From Siphonodentalium dalli (Eukaryota > Mollusca > Scaphopoda > Gadilida > Siphonodentaliidae): 64,000 nucleotides of DNA. Numbering within the stretch: position 1 is the stretch's first letter; every line of letters begins with the position of its first letter. Under the pieces are notes generated by a model. That model was not told where the DNA came from, did no database searches, and saw only the letters and a program-made list of their open reading frames with translations. The translations under genes and the position numbers were made by a program. Location of the stretch: positions 92,543,980 to 92,607,979 of the forward strand of contig CP136063.1 of NCBI GenBank assembly GCA_032622095.1. The letters run 5' to 3'. Shown here one piece after another: positions 45,301-55,000 of the stretch.

Positions 45301-45815
45301 TTTAGATAATATTGAACCTCATCATTCAGCAAATGTTGTTGTTGCTTCTTTTGTTACAGCGTATGCAAGATTACAATTGTATAAAGTTTAAAAAAAACTT
45401 GGAGATAGAGTGCTGTATTTTGATACAGACAGCTGTATGTATGTCAGTGATCCATCAAAGAAGAACATCAAAACTATCGAAGGAAGATTGGGGAAATGGA
45501 GCGACGAACATCCAGATGCAAAGATTATCAAATTTGTTGGACTTGGGCCAAAGAACTACGGATATGAATACATCAAAGATGGGAGAAGATACACCAAATG
45601 TAAGGTAAAAGGTATCACTCTTGATTACAGCACAAGTCAAAAAGTTAATTTTGAAACAATGGTACAATGTGTTAATGATCGTGAAAATTTCAAAACTGTT
45701 GTTGAGTATCCTTCCAGAATTAAAAGACAAAAGGACCATCAACTGATTAGTGAGTGTCACAAAACGAAAACTCGTCAATGGTATTCACACATATCCATAC
45801 GGATGGAGATGTTGA
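42204..45815 (+). pseudogene. polB: Protein-primed-type family B DNA polymerase, broken
   Basis: Replicates the element. It starts at ATG 42,204 (MFKRIKR). Residues ~1-75 are a charged leader. Around 43,260-43,590 lie Cys/His-rich zinc-binding segments (YYCEFCD, CRTCRRSF, CKHCK). The exonuclease has FDFEC (near 43,647), AHNAQGYDAQF (near 43,860) and YCKSDVDIL (near 44,240). The polymerase has a motif-B-like NCIWGK (near 45,140) and motif C FDTDS (near 45,420), and the frame ends PYGW at 45,815. Breaks: a frameshift near 44,040, TAA at 44,306-44,308, a frameshift near 44,630, a combined frameshift and deletion near 44,790-44,810, TAA at 45,389-45,391 and a frameshift near 45,780. The deletion removes the segment that should hold motif A (DxxSLYP), so the copy cannot be catalytic. 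Confidence 0.85.
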
Positions 45816-45831
45816 GTAATTTCATGTCAAG

Positions 45832-46347
45832 ATGTTGACAGGAGTAGTACCTCCAGAAATTGCTGAGAAGATTTATGGATATTTGGTGGCACAGTCAACA
45901 CTTATTCCAGAGATAAAGAAGGAATTACAAGAAGTCTGGTTTGAAAGAGAAAAGGAAGCAATACTACGATGCTGTGATGTCGACGAATGTTTACAGAGAT
46001 TGGACTATCTTGAGACAAGTATATTTTCTCATTTCTCTCAAAAATATATTGAATCATTTATTAAATTCAAAACATTTTTTCTCATTGAAAGAATATCTGA
46101 TTTTTGGATATTTGGTGGTGATGAACTCCATTTAGATTTAGAAACTTTTGATGAACATGACGATATTCATTATACAAAGTATGAAGATAATTATCCTCTT
46201 GCTAGGGGAACGTTTAAATCAGTTCCTAGGATCTATGGGTATTTGTTAACAAAAAAAATGTCAACATATGCAAAAATTAAAAACATTATAGGAAATGATT
46301 TTTTTGTTTACAGAACAAACAGAAGAATAGAAGACTATAATACTTAA
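45832..46347 (+). CDS. Unknown ORF between polymerase and integrase
   Basis: 171 codons from ATG at 45,832 to TAA, 16 bp after the polymerase stop. The N-terminal half is helical and charged (PPEIAEKIYGYLV, EIKKELQEVWFEREKEA). The C-terminal half is rich in Phe, Asp and Tyr (DELHLDLETFDEHDD). It lies in the same frame as the integrase remnant that follows its stop, and the expected integrase N-terminus (zinc-binding HHCC and the first catalytic Asp) is missing from this place. It could be a separate gene whose end was joined to the integrase by deletion. I do not recognise it. Confidence 0.4.
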   Translation: MLTGVVPPEIAEKIYGYLVAQSTLIPEIKKELQEVWFEREKEAILRCCDVDECLQRLDYLETSIFSHFSQKYIESFIKFKTFFLIERISDFWIFGGDELHLDLETFDEHDDIHYTKYEDNYPLARGTFKSVPRIYGYLLTKKMSTYAKIKNIIGNDFFVYRTNRRIEDYNT

Positions 46348-47067
46348 GTTAAAACATTTCAGAAAATTCTCAAATCATCAAGACGAAAACCAGTTTCATT
46401 TCAATCTGACAAAGGTTCAGAATTCAAAAATAAATTATTTTAACAATTTTTTAAATCTAAGAAAATTCATTTTTTCACAACAGAGAATCCAGAGACAAAA
46501 GCAAGTATAGTGGAACGTTTTCAACGGACATTGAAAACAAAGATGTGGAAATATTTTACACATAATCAAACTTTGAAATACAATGATGTTTTGCACGATT
46601 TTGTGAATTCTTACAACAAAAGTTTTCATAGAAATATTAAGATGGCACCAGTTTTAGTAACTCGAGAAAATGAAATTGAAGTTTCCAGAAATCTTTATGG
46701 AAAGTTAAAGACGAAAAAAGATAAGATCTTGAAAGTTGGAGATTTTGTTAGAATAAATAAAACAAAGAGAACTTTTGATAAAGGATATCTTCCAAATTGG
46801 ACAAAAGAAATTTTCAAAATTAGTAGAGTTTGTAAAAGTACACCATTAACTTACAAATTAGTAGATTTAGATGGTGAAAACATCGCAGGATCATTTTATG
46901 GTAAAGAAATTCAACATATAAAAGATAATAAAGTTTACGAAATTGAATCAGTTGTTGGTAAACGTTCAAGAAAAGTTGCTGGTAAATCAGTTAGAGAAAT
47001 TAAAGTTCATTGGGCTGGTTATCCTAAAAAAATTGACAGTTGGATTCCTGCCACAAATTTGGTATAA
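46348..47067 (+). pseudogene. int: Maverick integrase (DDE core part plus chromodomain), truncated
   Basis: Inserts the element into the chromosome, as retroviral-type integrases do. QSDKGSEF gives the second catalytic Asp (codon at 46,408) and IVERF the Glu (codon at 46,513), 34 residues apart by my count. After that comes the expected FHRNIKMAP segment, a basic C-terminal barrel (KVGDFVRINKT) and a chromodomain (YEIESVVGKRS ... VHWAGYP ... DSWIPATN) up to TAA at 47,065-47,067. An in-frame TAA at 46,441-46,443 lies between the two catalytic residues. The zinc-binding N-terminus and first Asp are absent. The chromodomain suggests targeting to modified histone tails. Confidence 0.85.
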
Positions 47068-47077
47068 AACTTTTAAC

Positions 47078-47341
47078 ATGTCTCAAAATGGTTCAGTTGG
47101 TCTGGATGCTCCATCACATTTTCAATTCTGTGGAGAAAAAATTGCAAAAAATCAAGTAACATATTTTACACAAATTATTATAATTGTTGGTATAATCGCT
47201 ACAGCAATTGTTCATTTAAGTTTACAAAGTGAAAATAACGAACTGTGGTTAATTTTACTCAGTAGTTCTTTGGGATACATTTTACCAACACCGCGTTTGA
47301 AATATTTGAAAAATCAGTCGGCAGAAATTTTGAAAGTATGA
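47078..47341 (+). CDS. Small two-helix membrane protein
   Basis: 87 codons, ATG at 47,078, 10 bp after the integrase stop, intact. Two hydrophobic stretches: about residues 30-50 (FTQIIIIVGIIATAIVHL) and 55-70 (ELWLILLSSSLGYILPTP). The stop overlaps the next start as ATGA, as in compact viral gene series. Small membrane proteins at this position occur in other Maverick-like elements, but their function is unknown to me. A virion or host-membrane role is possible. Confidence 0.65.
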   Translation: MSQNGSVGLDAPSHFQFCGEKIAKNQVTYFTQIIIIVGIIATAIVHLSLQSENNELWLILLSSSLGYILPTPRLKYLKNQSAEILKV

Positions 47342-48189
47342 ATTCTTTCTACATTACAATTCCGAGCGACAGTTCAATGGTAATGTATCCAAACAATTCT
47401 CAATGTTGTTTTACTGTACAATTACCAAAACCAATTCAAATTGATAAAGAAAAATGGGAAGTTGCATTAGTCGAACTGATAATACCTTCAGAAACATACA
47501 ATGTTACAGGGGATTCGTGTAAATTAAAATTGATTACAACTGATGCAATAATACTGTCTGTTCTTCAAAATCGTTTTGAAGAAAAGATATTTACGAGACC
47601 TGATGGCGTTCGTGCAATTGAAATGCAGATACGAGAAGGTTCGTATTCCTCTGCGGCAGATTTACTTGATACAATGCAAGATGTAATTGATGAAACACTT
47701 GGAGAAGCAATACAAAACGAATTCGGATTTCACATCAAGTACTCAAAAGTTACAAAACGTGTGAAAATTATTCGCAAGAGTTTAAGTATCACAAAACTAG
47801 GAATTGAATTACCACAAAGTCTTTTGCACAAGTTGGGTTACAAAACTGAAAACGATTCTGAAGATTTTTATTCAAATAATAGATTTCCGTTTGGTGTAGA
47901 TTTGAATGTTGGTCATAATCAAATGTTTGTTTATTCTGATATTGCCGATTTCACAATTGTTGGAAATGTTGAATTACAAATTTTACGAGTTGTTTGTTTC
48001 AGAATTAAAAGAGATACCGACGGATTACATGTAAAACATGAAATTTTAAATTTACATTATGTTCCAGTTTCAAAGTCATACTTTGACAAAATTAGTGTAA
48101 ATATAAGTGGCGACACAGGAAAATCAATTCAGTTTATTGGTGGTAAGTCTTTGGCGAAGCTGCATTTCAGAAAACGAGAGGAGTTCTAA
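47338..48189 (+). CDS. Conserved structural candidate, possible minor capsid/penton protein
   Basis: 283 codons from ATG at 47,338, intact, overlapping the previous gene by 4 nt. The N-terminus (FYITIPSDSSMVMYPN) and the alternation of short beta-type segments through the whole protein (for example CCFTVQLPKPIQID, WEVALVELIIPSE) fit a beta-sandwich coat protein. It sits immediately upstream of the small basic protein and the major capsid protein, the usual place of minor capsid genes in this group. The penton assignment is inference from position and beta-rich character. A tail or fibre-type protein cannot be excluded. Confidence 0.6.
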   Translation: MNSFYITIPSDSSMVMYPNNSQCCFTVQLPKPIQIDKEKWEVALVELIIPSETYNVTGDSCKLKLITTDAIILSVLQNRFEEKIFTRPDGVRAIEMQIREGSYSSAADLLDTMQDVIDETLGEAIQNEFGFHIKYSKVTKRVKIIRKSLSITKLGIELPQSLLHKLGYKTENDSEDFYSNNRFPFGVDLNVGHNQMFVYSDIADFTIVGNVELQILRVVCFRIKRDTDGLHVKHEILNLHYVPVSKSYFDKISVNISGDTGKSIQFIGGKSLAKLHFRKREEF

Positions 48190-48195
48190 AAAACA

Positions 48196-48570
48196 ATGTT
48201 TCCCGTGTATAGAGGTGTACCACGGCAATATGGTAACGGTATTGGTTCAATTTTCAAATCAGTTATGAGATCTGCTGTACCATTTCTAAAACCGATTGGT
48301 CGGACAGCTTTACAACTTGCGAAAAAACACACTTTTGGTGTTGCAGATGAAATTATTAATCAAGGTAAAAGTCCGAAAGAAGCGTTGATGTCTGAAGGTA
48401 AAAAAGCTTTAAAATCTTTTGGCACACAAGCTAAAAATCAAATTTTGAACTCGAGACAAAAACCTAGAAAACGAGTAGCGAATTCAAAAATGAATTATTC
48501 AGCTGTCAAACGCCGAAAAAGTCAGTCGAAAAAACATCCTAGCAGTCGAGCTCTTGATATTTTTGATTAA
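48196..48570 (+). CDS. Small basic virion/core-type protein
   Basis: 124 codons, ATG at 48,196, intact. The N-terminus is Gly/Arg/Tyr-rich (YRGVPRQYGNGIG, residues 5-17), followed by an amphipathic helix (SIFKSVMRSAVPFLKPIG) and a strongly basic C-terminus (KPRKRVANSK, KRRKSQSKK). The layout resembles the pVI/pX-type cement or core proteins of adenoviruses and the PX-like proteins of Maverick elements, which are processed by the viral protease. The GNGIG stretch could be a processing site. The assignment is by layout, size and location, 3 bp upstream of the capsid start. Confidence 0.55.
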   Translation: MFPVYRGVPRQYGNGIGSIFKSVMRSAVPFLKPIGRTALQLAKKHTFGVADEIINQGKSPKEALMSEGKKALKSFGTQAKNQILNSRQKPRKRVANSKMNYSAVKRRKSQSKKHPSSRALDIFD

Positions 48571-48572
48571 TC

Positions 48573-49794
48573 ATGGCACAAATGGTAAATGGATCATGCG
48601 AATGCAATAAATCGGAACTTGATATAACACATGTTCCACCAACGGTGGCTACAAACCGAAAAGTGGACAGATATTAATCAATCTTATCTTTATGTGAAAT
48701 TCAAAATTACAAAAAAAGATGGAACTAATTTGGGAGCTGGTACGGAATTAGCACCTGTTAACAATTTCTTTCATAGCATGTTCAGCAGTATCGATGTTTA
48801 CTTGAACAACAAATTGATAACTTCGAATTCTGACACTTACCCATACCGAGCATATTTCGAAAATCTGTTGGGATACTCTCCAGAATATAAAGATAATCAA
48901 TTAGCAAATTTAGAAATGTGGTATGGCGATACAGCAGAACAATTTGAAGAGAATACCAAAGGTGGTGGCAATGCTGGATTAACTTCTAGAGAAAGTTTGA
49001 TCGGTGGTAGTAAATTTGTTGAACTATGTGGACGCTTACACACTGATCTGTTTCTTCAAGAAAAATATTTACCAAATGGAATTGAAATTCGTATCAGATT
49101 AAACAGATCACCATCAAAATTTTGCCTCATTGGCTCCGAGGATGGACAAATTGTTTTCGAATCAGCAGTGTTCCATGTCAGAACAGTTAGTCTCTTTCCA
49201 GCGGTCTCAAATAAATTAAATCATGAAATTGTCCAGTCAAAAATGAAACTACCTATCAGACGAGTAGAAATAAAAACTTTCACAATTAGTACTGGACTTA
49301 GATAAAAAATTGAAGACCACTTATTTCAAGGACAATTACCAAAGAGACGTTTTATTGCGTTGGTCGAAAATAAAGATATGAATGGAGATTTGGGTACCAA
49401 TCCATTCCACTTCAAACATTTCAGTTTGAATAAATTGGAAGTTAGTCAAGACGGTCATACAATACATAACCGTCCATTTGAACCAAACTTCGCAACAAAA
49501 CAATGTCTCAGATCATATTTATCTTTGTATCAATCTTTAGGAATGTTTGGTGTTAACAAATCAATTGGCATTAATTTAAAAGAATATATGAATGGTTATT
49601 GTTTGTGGGGTTTCGACTTGACACCGGACCAAGGAAGCGACGAGGGACATCTACATCCTATAAAGACAGGGAACCTGCGTTTGGAGCTTCAGTTCTTGAC
49701 AGCTCTCACTACAGCCGTCAACATTTTGGTGTATTCTGAATTCGACAGTGAAATAGAGATCACAGCTTTGAGAGAAGTGCTTACTGACTATTAG
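48573..49794 (+). pseudogene. mcp: Major capsid protein (double jelly-roll type), broken
   Basis: The likely start is ATG 48,573 (MAQMVNG). The frame shifts near 48,655 into the frame that holds the body (KWTDINQSYLYVKFKI) and meets an in-frame TAA at 49,303-49,305, after which the same frame continues (KIEDHLFQGQLPKR) to TAG at 49,792-49,794, about 407 codons in all. Recognisable stretches: NNFFHSMFSSIDVYLNN, YPYRAYFENLLGYSP, LHTDLFLQEKYLPNGIE and, near the end, NGYCLWGFDLTPD and GNLRLELQF. These match the widespread animal family often labelled F54H12.2-like, regarded as the Maverick/adintovirus capsid. Two breaks make this copy non-functional unless they are sequencing errors. Confidence 0.8.
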
Positions 49795-49795
49795 G

Positions 49796-50254
49796 ATGGA
49801 GTTCACATCACAGCTATGGAACTACTATGAAGAATACCAATGTTCACAAAACTTTGCTCCGAGATTAAACCTGATCTTGGACACACTCAACAACGCTATG
49901 ATTGAAGAACTACAAGAACTTATTCGCAAGGAAGTGTCAGCAAACTGTGAAGGATGTAAAATAGAACATCCTAGTCAACGTGTACATGTTCTGTGTTTGT
50001 TCTCTACAACTGATTATTGGACAAACCAGTTTATCGACTTGGCGCTGATTAAACTTGACATATACAATGTTATGGAAAGATGGTTCCCGAAGCTGATGGA
50101 GTTAACCCCACACTGCAAGGAGAAGTTCGAAGCATACGTCATGTGGGATCATCTGAGAAACAGTTTGGAGCTCAACCGCAAAAAATTCGACGCAGAGTGG
50201 ACTCTGATGTGGTCACAGCGAGTCAAAGAGAATTACAACGATGCAGACAGCTGA
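49796..50254 (+). CDS. Maverick late protein of unknown function with Cys/His cluster
   Basis: 152 codons, ATG at 49,796, 1 bp after the capsid stop, intact. Helical N-terminus (LNLILDTLNNAMIEELQELI). Residues about 52-69 contain CEGCKIEH and VHVLC, a possible C-x2-C-x4-H zinc site. The rest is helical and rich in Trp and acidic residues. It overlaps the protease start by 14 nt. A protein of this kind accompanies the capsid and protease genes, but I know no function for it. Confidence 0.6.
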   Translation: MEFTSQLWNYYEEYQCSQNFAPRLNLILDTLNNAMIEELQELIRKEVSANCEGCKIEHPSQRVHVLCLFSTTDYWTNQFIDLALIKLDIYNVMERWFPKLMELTPHCKEKFEAYVMWDHLRNSLELNRKKFDAEWTLMWSQRVKENYNDADS

Positions 50255-50708
50255 ACTTCAATATATTCTGGACAATTCCTGGTTGTGTAAACTTAACACA
50301 CATGTTTGTGCTAGAGATCTGTTACCAGAGAAGAAACCACAGCATATTCAAGCATATATTGTGAACACGCACTCATCGGATCAGCCAGGAGAACACTGGA
50401 CATTGATGTTATTCAATGGAAGATCAGCTGTATACTTCGACTCATTTGGACTACCACCACCGAGACGATATATGTTACCATTCATAAAAAGGAACTCATC
50501 AGCATGGACTATGAATACAACACGATATCAACATCGTGCGACAAATGTGTGTGGATTATATTGTATATTCGCACTCCACCACATGATGAAAGGAACGAGG
50601 ATGAAAAGATTATTCAATTCTCGGGATTTCTTCAAGAATGACAGAACAATAGTTCGATGGTTTGGAGGCACTATGGTCGATTATACAGAAAAGCAAATTT
50701 GCTGTTGA
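50241..50708 (+). CDS. pro: Adenain-type cysteine protease (virion maturation)
   Basis: 155 codons, ATG at 50,241, intact. Catalytic residues are visible: His52 in GEHWTLMLF, Asp67 in VYFDSFG, oxyanion Gln97 in RYQHRATN and Cys104 in NVCGLYCIF, the order and spacing of adenovirus protease and Ulp1-like enzymes. It presumably cleaves the minor capsid or core precursor during maturation. No breaks, all active-site residues kept. The only enzyme of the element that still looks complete. Confidence 0.88.
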   Translation: MQTAELQYILDNSWLCKLNTHVCARDLLPEKKPQHIQAYIVNTHSSDQPGEHWTLMLFNGRSAVYFDSFGLPPPRRYMLPFIKRNSSAWTMNTTRYQHRATNVCGLYCIFALHHMMKGTRMKRLFNSRDFFKNDRTIVRWFGGTMVDYTEKQICC

Positions 50709-50964
50709 ATTAAACTTCACCAGGACATCGAGGGCTGATATACATACAACGCAAAGAAGACGACGACCAGATAACAACGAATGTGTCAACAACTCCACAA
50801 AATAGACTCTTTTGTTATTGATTCAGCGTAGGATGTTGTAGGATGTTCAATTAAGTTTCTTCAAATCTGAGACCTTGTTTTGTACATAAATTATTGTTCT
50901 TTGTTAATATTATTGATGTATAATAATATATTATTGTTCATTGTTCTTGTTCTTGTTTTTGAAA

Positions 50965-50970
50965 AATAAA
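50965..50970 (+). terminator. AATAAA poly(A) signal after the structural gene series
   Basis: First AATAAA after the protease stop (about 255 nt downstream), just before the right terminal array. No histone-type stem-loop was found in 50,709-50,978. Confidence 0.4.
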
Positions 50971-50978
50971 TGATGTGG

Positions 50979-51184
50979 GGGGCACTATGGCCCAGTACCC
51001 CCCAGACATGGCCACTGTGGCCCAGTACCCCCCAGACATGGCCACTATGGCCCAGTACCCCCCAGACATGGCCACTATGGCCCAGTACCCCCCCCAGACA
51101 TGGCCACTATGGCCCAGTACCCCCCGGACATGGCCAATATGGCCCAGTATCCCCCCAGACATGGCCGCTATGGCCCAGTGGGCC
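50979..51184. repeat. Right terminal minisatellite of the Maverick element
   Basis: About seven ~30-bp units (CCCAGACATGGCCACTATGG with CCCAGTAC), inverted relative to 37,522-37,740. The outer edge GGCCCAGTGGGCC mirrors the left edge GGCCCACTGGGCC, so both ends share a small palindrome. Unit variants (CCGGACATGGCCAATATGG, GGCCGCTATGG) occur only on the outer side. Confidence 0.8.
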
Positions 51185-51297
51185 TGCAAATCTCCGATAA
51201 CATACACCAACAATTTTATGTCTACTATTAATTTGTTATGTTTATGTATCTGTATGTATTGTCTTTGTGTTGGAATAAAGTATGTTTAAAAAAAAAC

Positions 51298-51445
51298 CCG
51301 TTAGCATTGATTGACTTCAGTCGTCCCGCTGAGAATTCCTTAGCTGACAACGGCTTACGGACTATGTACGAATCCGGAGTACTAAAGACCAGTTAGCATT
51401 GATTGACTTCCATCGACCGGCTGAGTATTCCTTAGCTGAAAGATA
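51298..51445 (+). repeat. Tandem ~91-bp duplication
   Basis: GTTAGCATTGATTGACTTC with the following CGCTGAG/ATTCCTTAGCTGA recurs at 51,391. Just before it is AATAAAGTATGTTT then a run of A, which looks like the 3' end of a processed transcript. Confidence 0.6.
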
Positions 51446-51821
51446 CGACAATGGAGTAAATCGGGACGAGTTGGAGGAGGGGGACGGATGATTTTCCTAG
51501 AGATCATTCACCCGGAGCCCTGACCCCTCCCCGCACGAGTGATAGAAAGCCATCCACTATGTTGCATACCCTCGAGAGATCGGTTATACGATACCGGGGT
51601 GTGAGCAGAAGTCGGATGGCGTTGGGCGTAAGTAAGTAAATTACCACGCCCCTTTTTATGAGTCATCCTGATGTGTCAACCACCTTGTTTCCGATATACA
51701 GTTCGCCTAACTAAACTCTGGTGGCCGCACCTCAATTCAGAAGAAATAGTTTTTCTGAATTCAGGATTGCATAAGTGACCCAAACAGTAGGTTTAAGCTA
51801 AGGGGATCGGCCTATCTCAAC

Positions 51822-52092
51822 TATGGCTCCAAGGATGGAAATGCCTGCTCAATATGTGGCACAAGCAACTTCGGTTGTTACGGTGGCACAAGGCGAGGTA
51901 TAGGGTTCGGAATAAGTGGGACACAAGCATGCAGCTCCGGTTGTTACGGTGGCCCATACCACGTATCAGCCTGACCCCATTGCACCCATCAGACCAGCAG
52001 TTAGTTTTGGCGTACCGCCAGAGACAACTGTTTTTCTAGGGGTACCACCTCAAGGCTTTCAGCCAATGCCCGCTGCATCGGCACCACAATTA
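51822..52092 (+). pseudogene. Pro/Gln/Ala-rich region, 5' part of a TatD-like fossil
   Basis: Frames with MAPRMEMPAQYVAQATS and, after a stop and frameshift, TTYQPDPIAPIRPAVSFG and GVPPQGFQPMPAAS read as a low-complexity Pro/Gln/Ala/Val-rich protein region. The same character resumes at 55,611, exactly after repeat R copy 2, with GQATATVTVN and QQGTNSPERRIPPMQN. The repeat thus split an older Pro/Gln-rich sequence. Host gene remnant or part of a mobile element. Confidence 0.5.
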
Positions 52093-55000
52093 ACAAGAAA
52101 ACTAAGATGCATGCATCAGGTCGGCCGTGAACTATCTACCATAGAATTGTTGTAGCTATCGATTATACATTTTGAAACACCTGTATGTATGTATGTATGT
52201 GTGTATGCATGAATGCATGTGTGTATGTGTTATAGACTCTAACACTGCTCGAATTTGGTATTTAACGTGTCAACTTGACCTCGCTCATAGGCATGTTTCT
52301 TGACCTTGACCGATCCGACTAAACATTTGTGTGTAGGACTACTTCGATCCCGGGAGCAATATGGACGGGTCCAATTTCACGTGGGACCATGTTCTCGAAC
52401 GTGCTGATATAGGCATGTTTCTGGACCAATTGAACAATTGTTTGGCCAGACGCTGTATATACTGGGTACTGTCCAGATGGAGGCGATCACAAAAAAATCC
52501 CTAACTAGCCCGAACGAAGTCGAATACATCAGCTAGTCTAATATATATTTTGGACATTTGTCTGTCTGTTTGTCTGTTAGCTATGGCCGGGAAAACTGCC
52601 TGACAGATTTGACGAAATTTTATACCTAGGGGAATTATTTCCAGGGAGTATTTTGGACGGGTCAAATGTTGATCCCGACCTGACTTTGACATTCAAAAAG
52701 ATCAATTCAAGGTCAAATCTGGTAAAACGGAAGTATTTCAACGAAATTTGATACCCACTGTTACTTTTGTCCCAGGAGTGTTTCGGGTGGGTCAAATCAT
52801 GACCCTGACCTGATCTTGACATTCAAAATTGTCAATTCAAGGTCAAATCGGGTAAAGCCGGGCGGATTTCGACGGGTACTTTTGTCGTGACTTTTGTCCG
52901 GGGAGTGTTTTGGACGGGTCAAATCGTGACCCCGACATGACCTTCACCTTTAAAATAGTCAATTCAAGGTTAAATCGCGCAATTCTCCGAAAATCAGAGG
53001 GGAACATCCCGGACGAAGTCGGGTCCACCATGCAGCTACTATTATATATTTCTAGATTTAGTTACAAACTAAATACCTGTATATTGTACAAAGAAATGTT
53101 TGACAAGTATATCTTTATCAATATTAGCATGCGGGTCATTAAAATAGATACGACGAAAAAAAATTTGAAGGGTGCATGTATCAGGTAAATTTTTATATTT
53201 CAAATGATGACAGGAATGCGGAAAGTTGAAGTACCTACGTAATACTGGCTATCCGCATGAAGAGATATACATGTATATAAAAACCAAAATAGAAGATGAC
53301 TGCTGGCGACAATGTTTTCCAAACAAAATTCAAAGCATTCGATAGCTCCCATCTAGTTGTCAGCCCGAAGATCAATATGAAGTTTGGTGACTATCAGATG
53401 AGGGATATGTCTGTACAGTTGCTAAACAATTCAGTCATGCAAAAGAGGATCAAAGAGTAAGATACCAAATTGCTGCCTGTGGTAATGTTTTTTAGCGAAA
53501 TTCGGGAAAATTAGATTACTCTCACGCTGGTTATCCAGAAGATCATTGTGGAATCTGGTGACGATCGGACAAGGGGTGTCGTCTGTAGGATCAACCAAAT
53601 TATTTAGCCATAAAAATAGTAAAATTGAAGATCACCGCTGGCAGTGATGTCTTCACAAGGACAGTTTGAGAACAAAATATGGCTCACATCTAGCGGTGAC
53701 CCAAAATATCCACATGAGAAAAAGTTCTCCAATAAAAGCTGGCTGCAGGGTGCGCCAATTGATTCAAATTCGAAATTTAGCAGGGTGTAGTGTTGTGGCC
53801 ATGTTTTCCCCGCAAATTTGATAGACTGATGGACAAAACCACTGAATCCGTTGAATCAATATACATGTATACATGGATTAATTTATATGCATTGTTATAC
53901 ACAGTACTGGTATATAAAGGTACTGAAAATAACTATATTACTAGTATACATAAAATAAACCATATATCATGGCTATGGGTTCATGACAGCTGAGAACTTG
54001 GTGTGAATTAAAGAGTGGTGGTTTCTCAAGCATATCTAACCCTCCACGTTAGAAACATGCCATTAAATGTCATAAGTATAATCTAGCTTGAGGACAGAAG
54101 TGATCCATAAAACCCCCCTTAATTCAACCAGGTCCTCGCGCGATGTATGGTCGATCACATGATGATCTAGGGGGGGGGGGGTTAGAATTGTTGTATAAAA
54201 CAGCACTGCGTGTAAATATAAAATAAAATAGTGCTACATCTTATTACAGATTATTGCCATATATAATCAGTGATTATACAGACAGTCTGACAAAATAAAG
54301 TTTCAGTGACACTCTATCCGAAGAGGGGAATAATTTCATCTGTTACAGTCAATGGAGCAATTATGAATCTGGAAAGGTGAAATTTCTAAGTAATACTAGA
54401 TATCGACATAACGCGATAACATATAACGTAAATGCAATATGGCCGCTGGCGACCATTTTTTCCTATGAAATTAAAAAAATATTTGATGGCTCTCATCTGA
54501 TAGATCAATATCAATATAAATATGAAGTTTGGTGATGATCGGATGAGTGAAGTGGACTGTGGTCTGTGCTAAACGGTTTGGTAATGCTTAAAAAGATTCT
54601 TACCTTAATATTTTTATGTTCACTTTATAAACTTCACTGAGTCATCTTTGTCATGTATTGAGTTTGATATCTTTTGTTAACAGTTTATAAATTATGTATG
54701 TCTCATGTTTGTTATTTTAATTTATGTGTTTATTATCATTAAATAAAGTTGCATTCCTTAAAAAGATTCTTACCTCAATGTTTTTATGTTCACTTTATAA
54801 ACTCCACTGAGTCATCTTTGTCATGTATTGAATTTGATATGTTTTGTTAACAGTTTATAAATTATGTATGTCTCGTGTTCGTTATTATATTATATACACT
54901 TTATAGTGTGTTTTCAGAACGAAAAAAAAGAAGAATAAAATCAACAAATTTGTAAATTTAAAAACAATTCAAACGTTGTTGTATTCCATGTCCCAGCCCG

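Larger units (their letters stand above)
37522..51184 (+). mobile_element. Maverick/Polinton-type endogenous virus (adintovirus-like), degraded
   Basis: Bounded by inverted minisatellite arrays, about 13.7 kb (typical family members are 15-20 kb). It carries family B polymerase, integrase with chromodomain, major capsid protein and adenain-type protease in a compact + strand series, a combination diagnostic for this group. No packaging ATPase is seen. Polymerase, integrase and capsid genes are broken, so the copy is not autonomous. No clear 6-bp target duplication is visible, since the outer edges are themselves repetitive. The left part holds two duplicated divergent gene pairs with histone-type 3' ends. 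Confidence 0.88.
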
